Below are positions 25,657 to 34,820 of a stretch of DNA of 64,000 bases, one piece after another. The stretch's first letter is position 1; every line of letters begins with the position of its first letter. The notes beneath the pieces were generated by a model. It had not been told where the DNA came from, ran no database searches, and saw nothing but the letters and a program-made list of their open reading frames with translations. The DNA is taken from positions 1 through 64,000 of the forward strand of contig NZ_BAFZ01000056.1 in assembly GCF_000308575.1 (NCBI RefSeq), given 5' to 3'. The translations under genes were made by a program, and so were the position numbers. Origin of the DNA: Nocardia exalbida NBRC 100660 (GTDB lineage Bacteria; Actinomycetota; Actinomycetes; Mycobacteriales; Mycobacteriaceae).

Positions 25657-27054
25657 CTACTCCGGTTCCGCTGCGTCGACCCGGCCGGTCCGCACGGCCT
25701 CGACCAGTTCGGCATGGTCGGCCTCGGTGCGGTCGGCGTAGCGCACCGCGAACGCGGCCACCGCCTCGTCGAAGCGCTCGTCACCGTCCAGATAGCCCGA
25801 CAGCAAACGCGGATCCAGCGACCGGGAATGCGCCCTGGCCAGCAGTGCGCCCGCCAGCCGTCCGTAGTCGTCCAAATCGGTCGCAGGCAGCTCGGCGGGA
25901 TCGATGCCGCCCTTCAGGTTGCGGAACTGCCGGACGATGAAAGGCAATTCGGCGCCGTCACCGGCCGGGGCGAGCGAGGTCCAGCCGAGCAGGATGTCGG
26001 ATTCGGACTGGACGAGCCGCGCCCCCTGCACGATTCGCTCTCCCTCGTGGCGCGCGGCCTGGGACGGCAGGAACGGGGCGAGTGCCGCCGTCGCGGCCTG
26101 CTTCACCTGTAGGACCAGCGCCTCGCCGTCGTTGCCGTGCAGCAGCGCGAGGTAGCTGTGCAAGCCGACGCTTCCGGTCCCGACGATCCGGAACGCGATG
26201 TCCGACACCGCGAATCGGGTCAGCAGGGTGCGCCGCGACTCGGGCAGGGTGTCGGCGTAGCGCTCCAGGCCGCCGATCACCGCCGCCGCGACGTGCTCGT
26301 CCACCGCGGTGAGGATCGGGGGATCGCTGAGGAAGCGGTGCTTACGGATGCCGGTCTGGTGATCCTCCAGATGCTCGGTCCATTTCGCCACCACCTTGGC
26401 GCTGGTGTTCTTGCGTGCCTTCTTGGCCGCCTTCTTGAAGTCGTCGAGCAAGGCGTCGGCCTTGGCGCTGGTGATCACCGACTCGTCCGGAAGCGCGCAC
26501 CAGGACGTCATGAACGGCATCGCGGCCAGCTCGTCCGCGGCCAGGCGGTAGGAGCGGGCGGCATCGCGCGCCGCGGTGCGGCACTCGTCCTCGTCGGCGC
26601 CCGCCTCGCGTCCGGCCAGCACCAAACTGGCCGCCAGCCGCTCCAGATCCCACTCCCACGGGCCTGGCACGGTCTCGTCGAAATCGTTGATGTCCATGAT
26701 GATCTCGCCGCGCGCGGTGCCGTACAGGCCGAAGTTCGCCGCGTGCGCGTCACCGCACAACTGGGCGCTGAGCCCACTGTCCGGGCCACCCGCCAGATCG
26801 GCCGCCATCAGACCCGCCGCGCCCCGGTAGAAGGTGAACGGCGAAGCGATCATCCGCCCGATCCGCAGCGGTATCAGGTGCGCCAGCCGGCCTGCGTTAC
26901 TCGCCTCGACGAAGTCGAGCACACCCGGCCGCCGCACGCTGGTCGCCTCCCGGTCCCGTGCGATGACCGGAACCCGCTGGCGCAGGGCGCGTCCGCGGGC
27001 GCGGACCTCCTCCGCGGGCACGTAGGAGCGCAGATCGATACCACTGTCCGACAC
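25657..27054 (-). CDS. DUF2252 family protein
   Basis: A 465-residue protein of the DUF2252 family, which has a protein-kinase-like core. LCGDAHAANFGLYG and IIMDINDFDETVPGPWEWDL resemble the HGDxHxxN and D-x-D/E parts of aminoglycoside-phosphotransferase-type kinases, but no substrate is known. The GTG start has TAGCGT eight bases upstream and no ribosome site, which suggests leaderless expression. It lies on the same strand as choD upstream, 50 bases from its stop. Confidence 0.85.
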   Translation of the reverse strand: MSDSGIDLRSYVPAEEVRARGRALRQRVPVIARDREATSVRRPGVLDFVEASNAGRLAHLIPLRIGRMIASPFTFYRGAAGLMAADLAGGPDSGLSAQLCGDAHAANFGLYGTARGEIIMDINDFDETVPGPWEWDLERLAASLVLAGREAGADEDECRTAARDAARSYRLAADELAAMPFMTSWCALPDESVITSAKADALLDDFKKAAKKARKNTSAKVVAKWTEHLEDHQTGIRKHRFLSDPPILTAVDEHVAAAVIGGLERYADTLPESRRTLLTRFAVSDIAFRIVGTGSVGLHSYLALLHGNDGEALVLQVKQAATAALAPFLPSQAARHEGERIVQGARLVQSESDILLGWTSLAPAGDGAELPFIVRQFRNLKGGIDPAELPATDLDDYGRLAGALLARAHSRSLDPRLLSGYLDGDERFDEAVAAFAVRYADRTEADHAELVEAVRTGRVDAAEPE

Positions 27055-27062
27055 AACGGCTC

Positions 27063-27068
27063 ACGCTA
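27063..27068 (-). promoter_or_regulatory. Candidate -10 (TAGCGT) of the DUF2252 gene
   Basis: TAGCGT, an eight-base gap, then GTG; this position falls in the short gap after choD. Confidence 0.35.
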
Positions 27069-27104
27069 GCCGGAACCGGCCGTTCACGCTGCGTGGCCTC
27101 GCCC

Positions 27105-28799
27105 TCATCGCGCCGTGACGCCGGGCGGTGCAGGCTCGATCGGCAACCGCAGCGCGCCCGGCGCCGCCGCGGGCACCGTGGGATGCGCCGGGGGCACCGC
27201 GGCGATGCGCCGGTAGGGCGAACCCAGTTCCGGCCTGGGGTCGGGATCGGCGCGGTTGGGCCAGTACGCCATGGCCCGCTCGGCCTGCGCGGTGATCGTC
27301 AGCGACGGGTTCACGCCGAGATTGGCGGTCACCGCCGAACCGTCCGCCACGTGCAGACCGGGATGGCCGTAGACCCGCTGATACGGGTCCACCACGCCGG
27401 TCCGCGGGCTGTCGCCGATCACGCATCCGCCGATGTAGTGGGCCGTGGCGGGGATGTCGAACACATCCATGATCAGCCCGTGGGTGTCGCCGTCGACCTT
27501 GGCGCCGAACCGTCTGCCGATGTCGTGGGCCAGCGGGATCCAGGTCGGGTTCGGCTCGCCGGTGCCCTGCCTGGTCCGCAGCCGCCCGCGCTTGCGGAAC
27601 GAGGTCAGCGAGTTGTCCAGCGACTGCATGATCAGCAGGATCACCGACCTCTCCGAGGCGTGCCGCGCGTCGAGACTGCGCAGGAACACCAGCGGATGCA
27701 GCACGATCGCCAGCAGGAACCGCAGGAAGCGGAACGCCCCGCCGTCCACGATGGGCACCGACATCGGGAACAGCGCGTTCTGGCCTTTGCCGTAGTGACA
27801 CACCTCGACGTGGGTATCGGGCTCCGGGTGGATCGAGGAGGTGATCGCGATGCCCTCGGCGAAATCGCGGCGGGCGCGGCTGACCACGTTGAGGATGGCC
27901 TCGGAGTTGCTGCGGGTCAATTCGCCCAGCCGGGGCGACAGGTGCGCCAGCACGCCGTCGTCGCGCATCTTGTGCAGCAGCTTCTGGGTGCCGAGCGCGG
28001 CGCCGGCGAACACGACCTGCTCGGCGGTGAAGGTTCTGCGCTGCTTGCGGATCCAGCGGTCGGAGCGCTGGGTGTCGACGGCGTACCCGCCGCCGGGCAG
28101 CGGTCGCACTGCGGTGGCCGTGGTGAGCGGATGAATTTGCGCCCCGGCCTGTTCGGCGAGGTGGAGATAGTTGGTCGTGGTGGTGTTCTTGGCGTTGTGC
28201 GGGCAGCCGGTGAAGCAGCGCGCGCAGTGCACACAGCCGGTGCGGCGCGGGCCCGCGCCGCCGAAATAGGGGTCGTCGACCTCGGTGCCGGGAGCGCTCT
28301 CGTTGAAGAACACCCCGACCTCGGTCGGGTGGTAGGTGTCGGCCACGCCGAGGTCATCGGCGATCTCCCGGATCACCTCGTCGGCCGGGGTGGTGCGCGG
28401 GTTGGGCGCCACGCCGAGCATGCGCTTGGCCTGGTCGTAGTACGGGGCCAGCTCCGCGCGCCAATCGGTGATGTGCGCCCACTGCCGGTCGGTGTAGAAG
28501 TTCGGCAGCGGTTCGTAGAGCGTGTTCCCATAGATCAGCGAGCCGCCGCCGACCCCGGCGCCGGAGAACACGGCGCACTTGCCGAGCAGGCTGATCCGCT
28601 GCGGTCCGGTCAGGCCCAGGCGCGGGGCCCAGATCGACTTGCGGACATTCCAATTGGTGCGCGGGATGTCCTCGGCGTTCCAGCGGCGGCCTGCCTCCAG
28701 CACGCCCACCCGGTAGCCCTTCTCGGTGAGCCGCAGCGCGCTGACGCTGCCGCCGAAACCGGACCCGATCACCACCACGTCGTAGTCGAATGCGGACAT
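27105..28799 (-). CDS. choD: GMC-type oxidoreductase, ChoD-like (annotated cholesterol oxidase)
   Basis: A 564-residue flavoprotein close in length to ChoD (Rv3409c). The FAD motif VVVIGSGFGGSVSALRL is at 8-24. GAGVGGGSLIYGNTLYEPLP and the cysteine-rich CVHCARCFTGCPHNAKNT are typical of this subgroup. ChoD-like proteins are annotated as cholesterol oxidases, but the mycobacterial enzyme is not the main cholesterol-degrading activity. AGAGGAAG precedes the ATG; upstream in-frame extension is rejected. It diverges from pgsA2. No KstR-type box was seen before it. Confidence 0.83.
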   Translation of the reverse strand: MSAFDYDVVVIGSGFGGSVSALRLTEKGYRVGVLEAGRRWNAEDIPRTNWNVRKSIWAPRLGLTGPQRISLLGKCAVFSGAGVGGGSLIYGNTLYEPLPNFYTDRQWAHITDWRAELAPYYDQAKRMLGVAPNPRTTPADEVIREIADDLGVADTYHPTEVGVFFNESAPGTEVDDPYFGGAGPRRTGCVHCARCFTGCPHNAKNTTTTNYLHLAEQAGAQIHPLTTATAVRPLPGGGYAVDTQRSDRWIRKQRRTFTAEQVVFAGAALGTQKLLHKMRDDGVLAHLSPRLGELTRSNSEAILNVVSRARRDFAEGIAITSSIHPEPDTHVEVCHYGKGQNALFPMSVPIVDGGAFRFLRFLLAIVLHPLVFLRSLDARHASERSVILLIMQSLDNSLTSFRKRGRLRTRQGTGEPNPTWIPLAHDIGRRFGAKVDGDTHGLIMDVFDIPATAHYIGGCVIGDSPRTGVVDPYQRVYGHPGLHVADGSAVTANLGVNPSLTITAQAERAMAYWPNRADPDPRPELGSPYRRIAAVPPAHPTVPAAAPGALRLPIEPAPPGVTAR

Positions 28800-28963
28800 G
28801 ACTTCCTCTCGCTCACCGGCCACACGATGAGAAATTTTTCGAATCATTCTGTCACCGGCGCGCTGTGGCGGAAACCATCCTCGCACGCGCCTGCCGCGGC
28901 AATATCCGGAAATTCGGCGCGGGGAGATGGCGAGGATCGGGGCCGGTGGGGTATGCACGGGTC

Positions 28964-29611
28964 GTGACAACCGAATCGGGCACCGCCCAACCGGAGGAAC
29001 GCGCCGCAGGCGGCGGCGTGCGGGGCGTCTTCGCCGATCGCGTCCTGACCGTGCCGAACGTGCTGAGCGTGCTGCGCCTGCTCGGCGTTCCGCTGTTCCT
29101 GTGGTTGCTGCTGATCGAGCGGGCCGATGGCTGGGCGTTCGCGCTCCTGATCGCCAGCGGCGTCACCGACTTCCTGGACGGCAAGCTCGCCCGGCTGCTC
29201 GATCAGTCCTCGCGGCTGGGGGCGCTGCTGGATCCGTTCGTCGACCGGCTCTATCTGGTCACCACGCTGGCGGCCTTCGTGATCCGCGGCCTGATGCCGT
29301 GGTGGGTGGCCGCGATCCTGGTCGGGCGCGACCTGGTGCTCACCGCGACGCTCTCGGTGTACAAACGCCGCGAACTGCCCCCGCCGGAGGTGATCTACCT
29401 CGGTAAGGCGGCCACCTTCGCGCTGATGTCCGCGCTGCCCTGGCTGCTGGCCGGGCAGATGGACTGGGCCGCCGACGGATTCGCGCGGGCTTTCGGCGCG
29501 GCCTTGCTGATCTGGGGCACCGCGGTCTACGTCTGGACCGGCGTGCTCTATACCGGTAGAGCCATCGCGGTCGCAAGAGCGATACCGGCTGTGGGGCACC
29601 GCGCGGCGTAG
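28964..29611 (+). CDS. pgsA2: CDP-alcohol phosphatidyltransferase (PgsA2-like)
   Basis: A membrane enzyme of about 215 residues with several helices and the family signature D-x2-D-G-x2-A-R-x8-G-x3-D-x3-D (Asp69, Asp72, Gly73, Ala76, Arg77, Gly86, Asp90, Asp94). It transfers a phosphatidyl group from CDP-diacylglycerol to an alcohol in phospholipid synthesis. It resembles Rv1822 in position, upstream of gcvH and garA. The GTG start is tentative: a longer reading frame begins 33 codons earlier but overlaps the divergent promoter. Confidence 0.8.
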   Translation: MTTESGTAQPEERAAGGGVRGVFADRVLTVPNVLSVLRLLGVPLFLWLLLIERADGWAFALLIASGVTDFLDGKLARLLDQSSRLGALLDPFVDRLYLVTTLAAFVIRGLMPWWVAAILVGRDLVLTATLSVYKRRELPPPEVIYLGKAATFALMSALPWLLAGQMDWAADGFARAFGAALLIWGTAVYVWTGVLYTGRAIAVARAIPAVGHRAA

Positions 29612-29615
29612 CCGA

Positions 29616-29621
29616 TAGAGT
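29616..29621 (+). promoter_or_regulatory. Candidate -10 (TAGAGT) for gcvH
   Basis: TAGAGT lies 32 bases before the gcvH GTG, just after the pgsA2 stop; AAGGA serves as ribosome site. No clear -35. Confidence 0.35.
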
Positions 29622-29653
29622 TTGCGTGCAACGTTCAAACGAAAGGACGGCCT

Positions 29654-30052
29654 GTGACCCAGACCCCCGACGATCTGCGCTACACCGAGGAGCACGAGTG
29701 GGTACGCCGGATCGCACCGACCCGGGTGCGGGTGGGCATCACCGACTACGCCCAGTCTCAACTCGGTGACGTTGTGTTCGTGCAGCTGCCCGAGGCGGAC
29801 GCGGACGTGGCCGCCGCGGACAGCATCGCGGAGGTCGAGTCGACCAAGAGCGTGTCCGACATCTACGCGCCGCTGAGCGCGAAAGTGGTTGCGGTCAACG
29901 ACTTGCTGAACTCGGAGCCGGAGACGTTGAACACCGATCCCTACGGTGACGGATGGCTGTTCGAGTTGGAGGTGGGTGATGCGGCGAGTCTCGACGCGAC
30001 ACTCGGTGAACTGCTGGATGCCGCAGGTTATCAAGGAGTTATCGGGGGCTGA
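29654..30052 (+). CDS. gcvH: Glycine cleavage system H protein
   Basis: A 132-residue lipoyl-carrier protein. The lipoylated lysine is Lys65 in EVESTKSVSDIYAP. It shuttles the aminomethyl intermediate from GcvP to GcvT and then to lipoamide dehydrogenase. The GTG start is preceded by AAGGA. GcvP is about 5 kb downstream on the same strand, behind its own riboswitch. gcvT was not found in the window. Confidence 0.95.
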   Translation: MTQTPDDLRYTEEHEWVRRIAPTRVRVGITDYAQSQLGDVVFVQLPEADADVAAADSIAEVESTKSVSDIYAPLSAKVVAVNDLLNSEPETLNTDPYGDGWLFELEVGDAASLDATLGELLDAAGYQGVIGG

Positions 30053-30220
30053 AGCAGCCTTCCCAGTTCTACCTGCACGGGTGCGGCCCGGCAGGGTACG
30101 GTCAATGCCAACAGATGCACCCGGCGGTTGTGCCGGGAATCTAGGGACTCGACGGCAGGTCGTGATGCCAGAGGTATCACCTGCTTGCAGGGATAATCAG
30201 GTTCGAGGAGGAGAGAAACG

Positions 30221-30706
30221 GTGAGCGAGAACAAAGACCCGGGTTACGGGGAGACCGCGGCCGAGACGACGTCGGTCTTCCGCGCGGATTTCCTGAACGA
30301 GGTCGACGCGTCGCGCTCCGGAGAGCCGACCGGCGAGCAGCCGGTCCAAGGGGTCGAGGGTCTGCCCGTTGGCGCGGCCCTCCTGGTCGTCAAGCGCGGC
30401 CCGAACGCGGGCTCGCGGTTCCTGCTGGATCAGCCGACCACGTCGGCGGGGCGCCACCCCGACAGTGACATCTTTCTCGACGACGTCACCGTCAGCCGTC
30501 GGCACGCCGAGTTCCGTCAGGACGACGATTCGTTCCAGGTCGTCGATGTGGGCAGCCTCAACGGCACGTACGTGAACCGGGAGCCGGTGGACTCCTCGGA
30601 ACTGCAGAACGGTGACGAGGTGCAGATCGGCAAGTTCCGGCTGGTGTTCCTCACCGGACCGCGCGCCCAGGTGTCGGACTCGTCGGCGGGCGCGGGGAGT
30701 CTATGA
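30221..30706 (+). CDS. garA: GarA/OdhI-type FHA regulator of 2-oxoglutarate metabolism
   Basis: A 161-residue protein with the ETTS phosphorylation motif (15-18) at the N-terminus and a forkhead-associated domain (about 53-145; GRHPDSDIFLDD, VSRRHAEF, GSLNGTYVNR). In mycobacteria and corynebacteria, PknB/PknG phosphorylation of the threonines makes the FHA domain bind its own tail and stops inhibition of 2-oxoglutarate dehydrogenase and glutamate dehydrogenase. The GTG start has a GAGGAGGAGA ribosome site. It lies between gcvH and two MerR genes, the mycobacterial order. Confidence 0.95.
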   Translation: MSENKDPGYGETAAETTSVFRADFLNEVDASRSGEPTGEQPVQGVEGLPVGAALLVVKRGPNAGSRFLLDQPTTSAGRHPDSDIFLDDVTVSRRHAEFRQDDDSFQVVDVGSLNGTYVNREPVDSSELQNGDEVQIGKFRLVFLTGPRAQVSDSSAGAGSL

Positions 30707-30766
30707 CGGCGTCGGCGCCGGGTCGCGCACTCATGAAAGGCTCGGAGTCATGAAGGACCCGGCGCT

Positions 30767-31603
30767 GTGACCGGTGCGGCGCAGTGGGCACGCGGAGGAA
30801 TGTCGATCGGCTCCGTGCTCGACCTGCTGCGTCCCGACTTTCCCGATGTCACCATTTCCAAGATCCGCTTCCTGGAAGCGGAGGGCCTGATCCGGCCGGA
30901 GCGGACGCCCTCGGGCTACCGCAGGTTCTCGGTGGCGGATGTGGAACGGCTCCGGTTCGTGCTGACCGCGCAACGCGATCAGTACCTGCCGTTGAAGGTG
31001 ATCAAGGAACAGCTCGAGGCAATCGACAGCGGTGCGGCGACGCTCGGTGTGCGGGAAGCCCGCGCCCGAGCGCACTCCGTCCGCACCGGGGCGCCGGAGC
31101 CCGCACACGCCGCGGCGGACGCCGACCAGGCCGCGCCGGGTTCCGAACGTGAGGCGCGCCCGGTGGCCGCGCCTAGGCGGCTCGGTGTCGTGCCGAGCGA
31201 GGTTTCCCCGGATGATCTGCGGTTCGATCACGAAATCCGGGTCACCCGGGCGGATCTGCTCGAGCAGGCCGGGATCGAGGAGCGGTTCCTCAACGACCTC
31301 ATCCGGGCCAACCTGATCACGCCCGGCCCGGCGGGGTACTTCGACGCGGACGCGGTCACGCTGGCCAAGACGGCCCGGGCGATGGCCGAATTCGGTTTGG
31401 AGGCACGGCATCTGCGTGCGTTCAAGCTCGCCGCCGACCGGGAGGCCGCGCTCGTGGCACAGATCGTCGCCCCTATCGCGAAGAGCCGGGACGCCGGGGC
31501 ACGCGCCCGTGCGGAAGAGACGGTGCGGGAACTGGCCGCGCTGTCGCTGACCCTGCACACCTGTCTGGTGAAGTCCTCGGTCCGGGGCTCGCTCGGGGGC
31601 TGA
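30767..31603 (+). CDS. MerR-family regulator (Rv1828-like)
   Basis: A 278-residue protein with an N-terminal MerR HTH (MSIGSVLDLLRPDFPDVTISKIRF, about 12-80) and a longer C-terminal effector region than classical MerR proteins. A second HTH-like segment (about 155-215) follows a proline-rich linker. The homologue Rv1828 binds its own upstream region in M. tuberculosis. Position between garA and the DUF151 gene is conserved. The effector is unknown. Confidence 0.88.
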   Translation: MTGAAQWARGGMSIGSVLDLLRPDFPDVTISKIRFLEAEGLIRPERTPSGYRRFSVADVERLRFVLTAQRDQYLPLKVIKEQLEAIDSGAATLGVREARARAHSVRTGAPEPAHAAADADQAAPGSEREARPVAAPRRLGVVPSEVSPDDLRFDHEIRVTRADLLEQAGIEERFLNDLIRANLITPGPAGYFDADAVTLAKTARAMAEFGLEARHLRAFKLAADREAALVAQIVAPIAKSRDAGARARAEETVRELAALSLTLHTCLVKSSVRGSLGG

Positions 31604-31763
31604 CCCCTGGGCGTGCTCCGGGTCCGGAGGTTTCGGCGATCCAACACGGTGATTTCGGCTGTGCAGACGGATCGCTGGACCGGTGCGGGTTCGCCTAGAC
31701 TCGTGGTACGGCGAGCTCTGCGGCGGTCATGCCGGGCCGGCGGCGAGTATGGGAGGCAGTGCG

Positions 31764-32237
31764 ATGAGCGAAATGCGCGTGATCGGCATCCGTGTCGAGC
31801 AGCCACAGAACCAGCCCGTGCTGTTGCTCCGCGAAGTGGCGGGCGATCGGTATCTGCCGATCTGGATCGGGCAAGCCGAGGCGACGGCGATCGTGCTCGA
31901 GCAGGAGGGGGTGACTCCGATCCGCCCGCTGACGCACGACCTGATCAAGATCCTGATCACCGAGCTGGGGCACACCCTCAAGGAGGTGCGCATCGTGGAT
32001 CTGCAGGAGGGCACGTTCTACGCCGACCTGGTCTTCGAGAACGATCTGCGGATTTCGGCGCGGCCGTCGGATTCGGTTGCGATCGCCTTGCGGGTGGGTT
32101 GCCCGATCCATGCCGAGGAGTCGGTTCTCGAGGAAGCCGGCCTGGTGATGCCGGACGAGCGCGAGGACGAGGTGGAGAAGTTCAAGGAGTTTCTCGAGTC
32201 GGTATCCCCCGACGACTTCAAGGCCACCGATAGCTGA
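31764..32237 (+). CDS. DUF151 / bifunctional-nuclease-domain protein (Rv1829-like)
   Basis: A 157-residue protein with the DUF151 bifunctional-nuclease fold: LREVAGDRYLPIWIGQAEA, RPLTHDLIKILI and RPSDSVAIALRVGCPIHA are its conserved blocks. The mycobacterial homologue is Rv1829. GGGAGG precedes the ATG at MSEMRVIG, ruling out the longer frame. It is flanked by two MerR genes, and its biological role is unclear. Confidence 0.9.
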   Translation: MSEMRVIGIRVEQPQNQPVLLLREVAGDRYLPIWIGQAEATAIVLEQEGVTPIRPLTHDLIKILITELGHTLKEVRIVDLQEGTFYADLVFENDLRISARPSDSVAIALRVGCPIHAEESVLEEAGLVMPDEREDEVEKFKEFLESVSPDDFKATDS

Positions 32238-32424
32238 AGTAGAGGTCGAGACTTTTTCCGCGCGTCGCGTTTGGCTCGATGACGCTGCTCCCTGGACAAT
32301 CGTGGGGAGTAATCTCGACAGTTGGGCCACGACCGTTTCGGCCGAATCCGCACCGATTCGGTCGGTGACGGAGCCGGGTCATCGATGAGGCTGGGAATGC
32401 GTCGGCGAAGCAAGGGAGTGGTCA

Positions 32425-32982
32425 GTGGCAGAGCAATCGCAGGATGTGGTACAGCCAGGCCTGTTCCCCGACGATTCGGTACCTGACGATCTGGTCGGTT
32501 ATCGCGTTCCCAGTGCGTGCCAGGTGGCCGGAATCACCTATCGGCAGCTCGACTACTGGGCGCGCACCGGTCTGGTGGTGCCGTCCATCCGGAGTGCGGC
32601 GGGCTCGGGGAGTCAGCGGTTGTACTCGTTCAAGGACATCCTCGTCCTGAAGATCGTCAAGCGGCTGCTCGACGCGGGCATCTCGCTGCAGAACATCCGG
32701 ATAGCCGTCGACCATCTGCGCAGCCGCGGCGTGCAGGACCTGGCGGGGATCACCCTCTTCTCCGACGGCACCTCGGTCTACGAGTGCACCTCGGCCGAGG
32801 AGGTGGTGGATTTACTGCAGGGTGGGCAGGGGGTCTTCGGGATCGCCGTCAGCGGCGCCATGCGTGAGCTGACCGGCGCCATCGCCAATTTCCCGGCGGA
32901 GCGCGCGGCGGCGATCACCGAGCGTCCGGAGGACGAGCTGTCATTCCGTCGGAAGGCGCGGATGAACCGCAAGACGGGCTAG
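32425..32982 (+). CDS. MerR-family regulator (Rv1830/ResR/McdR-like)
   Basis: A 185-residue protein with a MerR HTH (YRVPSACQVAGITYRQLDYW, about 26-90). C-terminally, LFSDGTSVYECTSAEEVVDLL is conserved in Rv1830. That homologue regulates growth and cell-division genes in mycobacteria and is recurrently mutated in clinical M. tuberculosis. The GTG start is used. A strong hairpin follows. Confidence 0.9.
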   Translation: MAEQSQDVVQPGLFPDDSVPDDLVGYRVPSACQVAGITYRQLDYWARTGLVVPSIRSAAGSGSQRLYSFKDILVLKIVKRLLDAGISLQNIRIAVDHLRSRGVQDLAGITLFSDGTSVYECTSAEEVVDLLQGGQGVFGIAVSGAMRELTGAIANFPAERAAAITERPEDELSFRRKARMNRKTG

Positions 32983-33022
32983 AATTCGCCAGGTCAGCGC
33001 GGAAACACAAGAACAACGCTTT

Positions 33023-33057
33023 CACGGCCGGGTAAGGCGTGCAGCCTCCCGGCCGTG
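33023..33057 (+). terminator. Terminator after the MerR gene
   Basis: A 10-bp perfect stem, CACGGCCGGG and its complement, around a 15-base loop; the tail is TTGG, not a U-tract. Confidence 0.7.
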
Positions 33058-33117
33058 TTGGTGACACGCCGTCGGCGGCGGGAGAAGGGGCCGGGGCGGC
33101 AGCGAGAGGGGGGCGCC

Positions 33118-34470
33118 GTGCGTGCACGGGACATCACCGGGCTCGTCGGGCCGATCGGCCGGATCGAGGCGTTTCCGACCGTCGATGAACTGGACGAGTT
33201 CGCCGACGCACTCGCCGCGGATCACCCGGATCGGATCTCGATCACCGAACTGGGACGCTCCCGCGGCGGTGATCCGATTCGCGAGGTGACGGTCGGATCG
33301 GGCGAGCAGCACATCCTGGTGTTCGGCAACCCGCACCCGAACGAGCCCATCGGCATGGCCACGATTCGCCACCTGCTCGGCCGGATGGCCGCGGACGAGG
33401 CGGTGACCGTCGGCGCCACATGGCACTTCCTGCTGTGCGTCGACCCGGACGGGACGCGCTTGAACGAAGGGTGGTTCGCCGGGCCGCACACCAGGACCGG
33501 CGTCGCGCGCGGCTTCTACCGGCCGCCCGCGGCCGAGCAACCCGAATGGTGCTTCCCGGCCGAGTGGCGCGGCAGACGCGTCGGGGTGCCGCTCCCGGAG
33601 ACGAAGGCGATGATGTCGCTGATCGACCGCACCCGGCCCGCGCTGATCGCCTCTTTGCACAACGCGGAATTCGGCGGCGGATTCTTCTATACCTCCGGCG
33701 GTGACCCCGAGTACTGGTCGGCGCTGACCGCTCTGCTGGCCGCCGCCGAGGTGCCGATCTACCAGGGCGAGCCCGACGCGCCGGGCGCGCGCACGCTGGC
33801 GCCCGGCGTCTTCGAACTGCCGCCGTTCGCGGCGATGGCCGATCTGCTCGCGGCACAGGGCCTGGACTCGGTCGCCGCGCTGGGCGGGGGAGGCTGCCGG
33901 GACTACGCGGCGCGCTACGGCACCGCGATCCTGGTCTGCGAATTGCCGCTCTGGGTCGACCCGCGCATCGGCGACGGCTCGGCGGGCGACCGCGTGCTGG
34001 GCGACCTGCTCGATGCCACCGCCGCCGACTATCGGGCCATGGCCGAGGTCGCCGCCGAGGTGCTGGCCCGCCTCGACGGCCGGTTGAGCGGCCGCAGCCC
34101 GTTCGAGCGGTCGGTGCGTGCGCTGGTGGCCGGATTGCCCGGGCTGGCGGTGAGCAGACAGGCTGTGCCGGAACGGAACCGGATCGCGACCAGGGGCGAG
34201 ATCTTCGTCGAGCGCTACGACTGGACCGCGATGCTGCGCCTGCGGCTGGGCGGCATGTTGCTGCGCCTGCTGGAGGAGGAATACGCCCGCGATGGCGCGC
34301 CGGTGCTGGCCGTCGAGCGCGACCGGTTCGCCGCGGTCTTCCAGCAGTGGTGCGCCGACGTGGAGCAGAACGCGCCGGGCGCGGTAGTGCCGCTGGACCG
34401 TCTGGTGGGTATCCAGGCCGAGTCCATCCTGCTTGCCGCGATGAGGGTGCGCGCGGGCTTGGCCGTCTGA
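33118..34470 (+). CDS. M14-type zinc carboxypeptidase
   Basis: A 450-residue M14/succinylglutamate-desuccinylase-like enzyme. The HXXE zinc motif is in FGNPHPNEPIG (His/Glu near residue 78), and LHNAEFGGG is the third-ligand region. It has no signal peptide, so it is intracellular. Such proteins cleave a C-terminal residue or an amide from a small substrate; the target is unknown. The GTG at 33118 is chosen (GAGAGGGGGG upstream). It interrupts the usual mycobacterial order between the second MerR gene and gcvP. Confidence 0.82.
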   Translation: MRARDITGLVGPIGRIEAFPTVDELDEFADALAADHPDRISITELGRSRGGDPIREVTVGSGEQHILVFGNPHPNEPIGMATIRHLLGRMAADEAVTVGATWHFLLCVDPDGTRLNEGWFAGPHTRTGVARGFYRPPAAEQPEWCFPAEWRGRRVGVPLPETKAMMSLIDRTRPALIASLHNAEFGGGFFYTSGGDPEYWSALTALLAAAEVPIYQGEPDAPGARTLAPGVFELPPFAAMADLLAAQGLDSVAALGGGGCRDYAARYGTAILVCELPLWVDPRIGDGSAGDRVLGDLLDATAADYRAMAEVAAEVLARLDGRLSGRSPFERSVRALVAGLPGLAVSRQAVPERNRIATRGEIFVERYDWTAMLRLRLGGMLLRLLEEEYARDGAPVLAVERDRFAAVFQQWCADVEQNAPGAVVPLDRLVGIQAESILLAAMRVRAGLAV

Positions 34471-34547
34471 CGGTCGCTCCCGTTCGAGTGACCAGAACGA
34501 CACGGTTCGCGCGGGGTCCCGGGGCGCGCTCCGGCGTGGCGTCGGCA

Positions 34548-34553
34548 TAAACT
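34548..34553 (+). promoter_or_regulatory. Candidate -10 (TAAACT) of the gcvP transcript
   Basis: TAAACT lies 18 bases before the first riboswitch stem, the expected distance for a start just upstream of the aptamer. Confidence 0.5.
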
Positions 34554-34570
34554 GACCGTGCGTCGCCGCC

Positions 34571-34768
34571 GTGCGGGAGAGTCTCGGTCTCGAAAAGAGC
34601 CCGAGCGCCGAAGGAGCAGCACCTCCCCGTCAATCTCTCAGGCAAAAGGACCGTGCGGGCTTCGGCGCCTCTGGAAAGCGGTGGCTTCGAGCCGCCCGCC
34701 CATGGGGAAAGGGGCTCGGCCACCGGTCGCGGTACCCGAATCTCTCAGGCGCCACGACAGAGGGGGAG
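34571..34768 (+). promoter_or_regulatory. Tandem glycine riboswitch upstream of gcvP
   Basis: Two glycine aptamers in series. The first has CGCCGAAGGAGC and AATCTCTCAGGCAAAAGGA; the second has GAATCTCTCAGGCGCC then GACAGAGGGG. The repeat of AATCTCTCAGGC 106 bases apart is the hallmark of the tandem class. Glycine binding turns on glycine-cleavage genes. Fifty-two bases separate it from the gcvP GTG, long enough for a terminator or ribosome-site switch, though the expression platform was not resolved. Confidence 0.92.
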
Positions 34769-34820
34769 GGCCGGTACCCGTCGACCGCGTGGTCGACCCC
34801 GCCCGACCTTGGGAGCTGTT

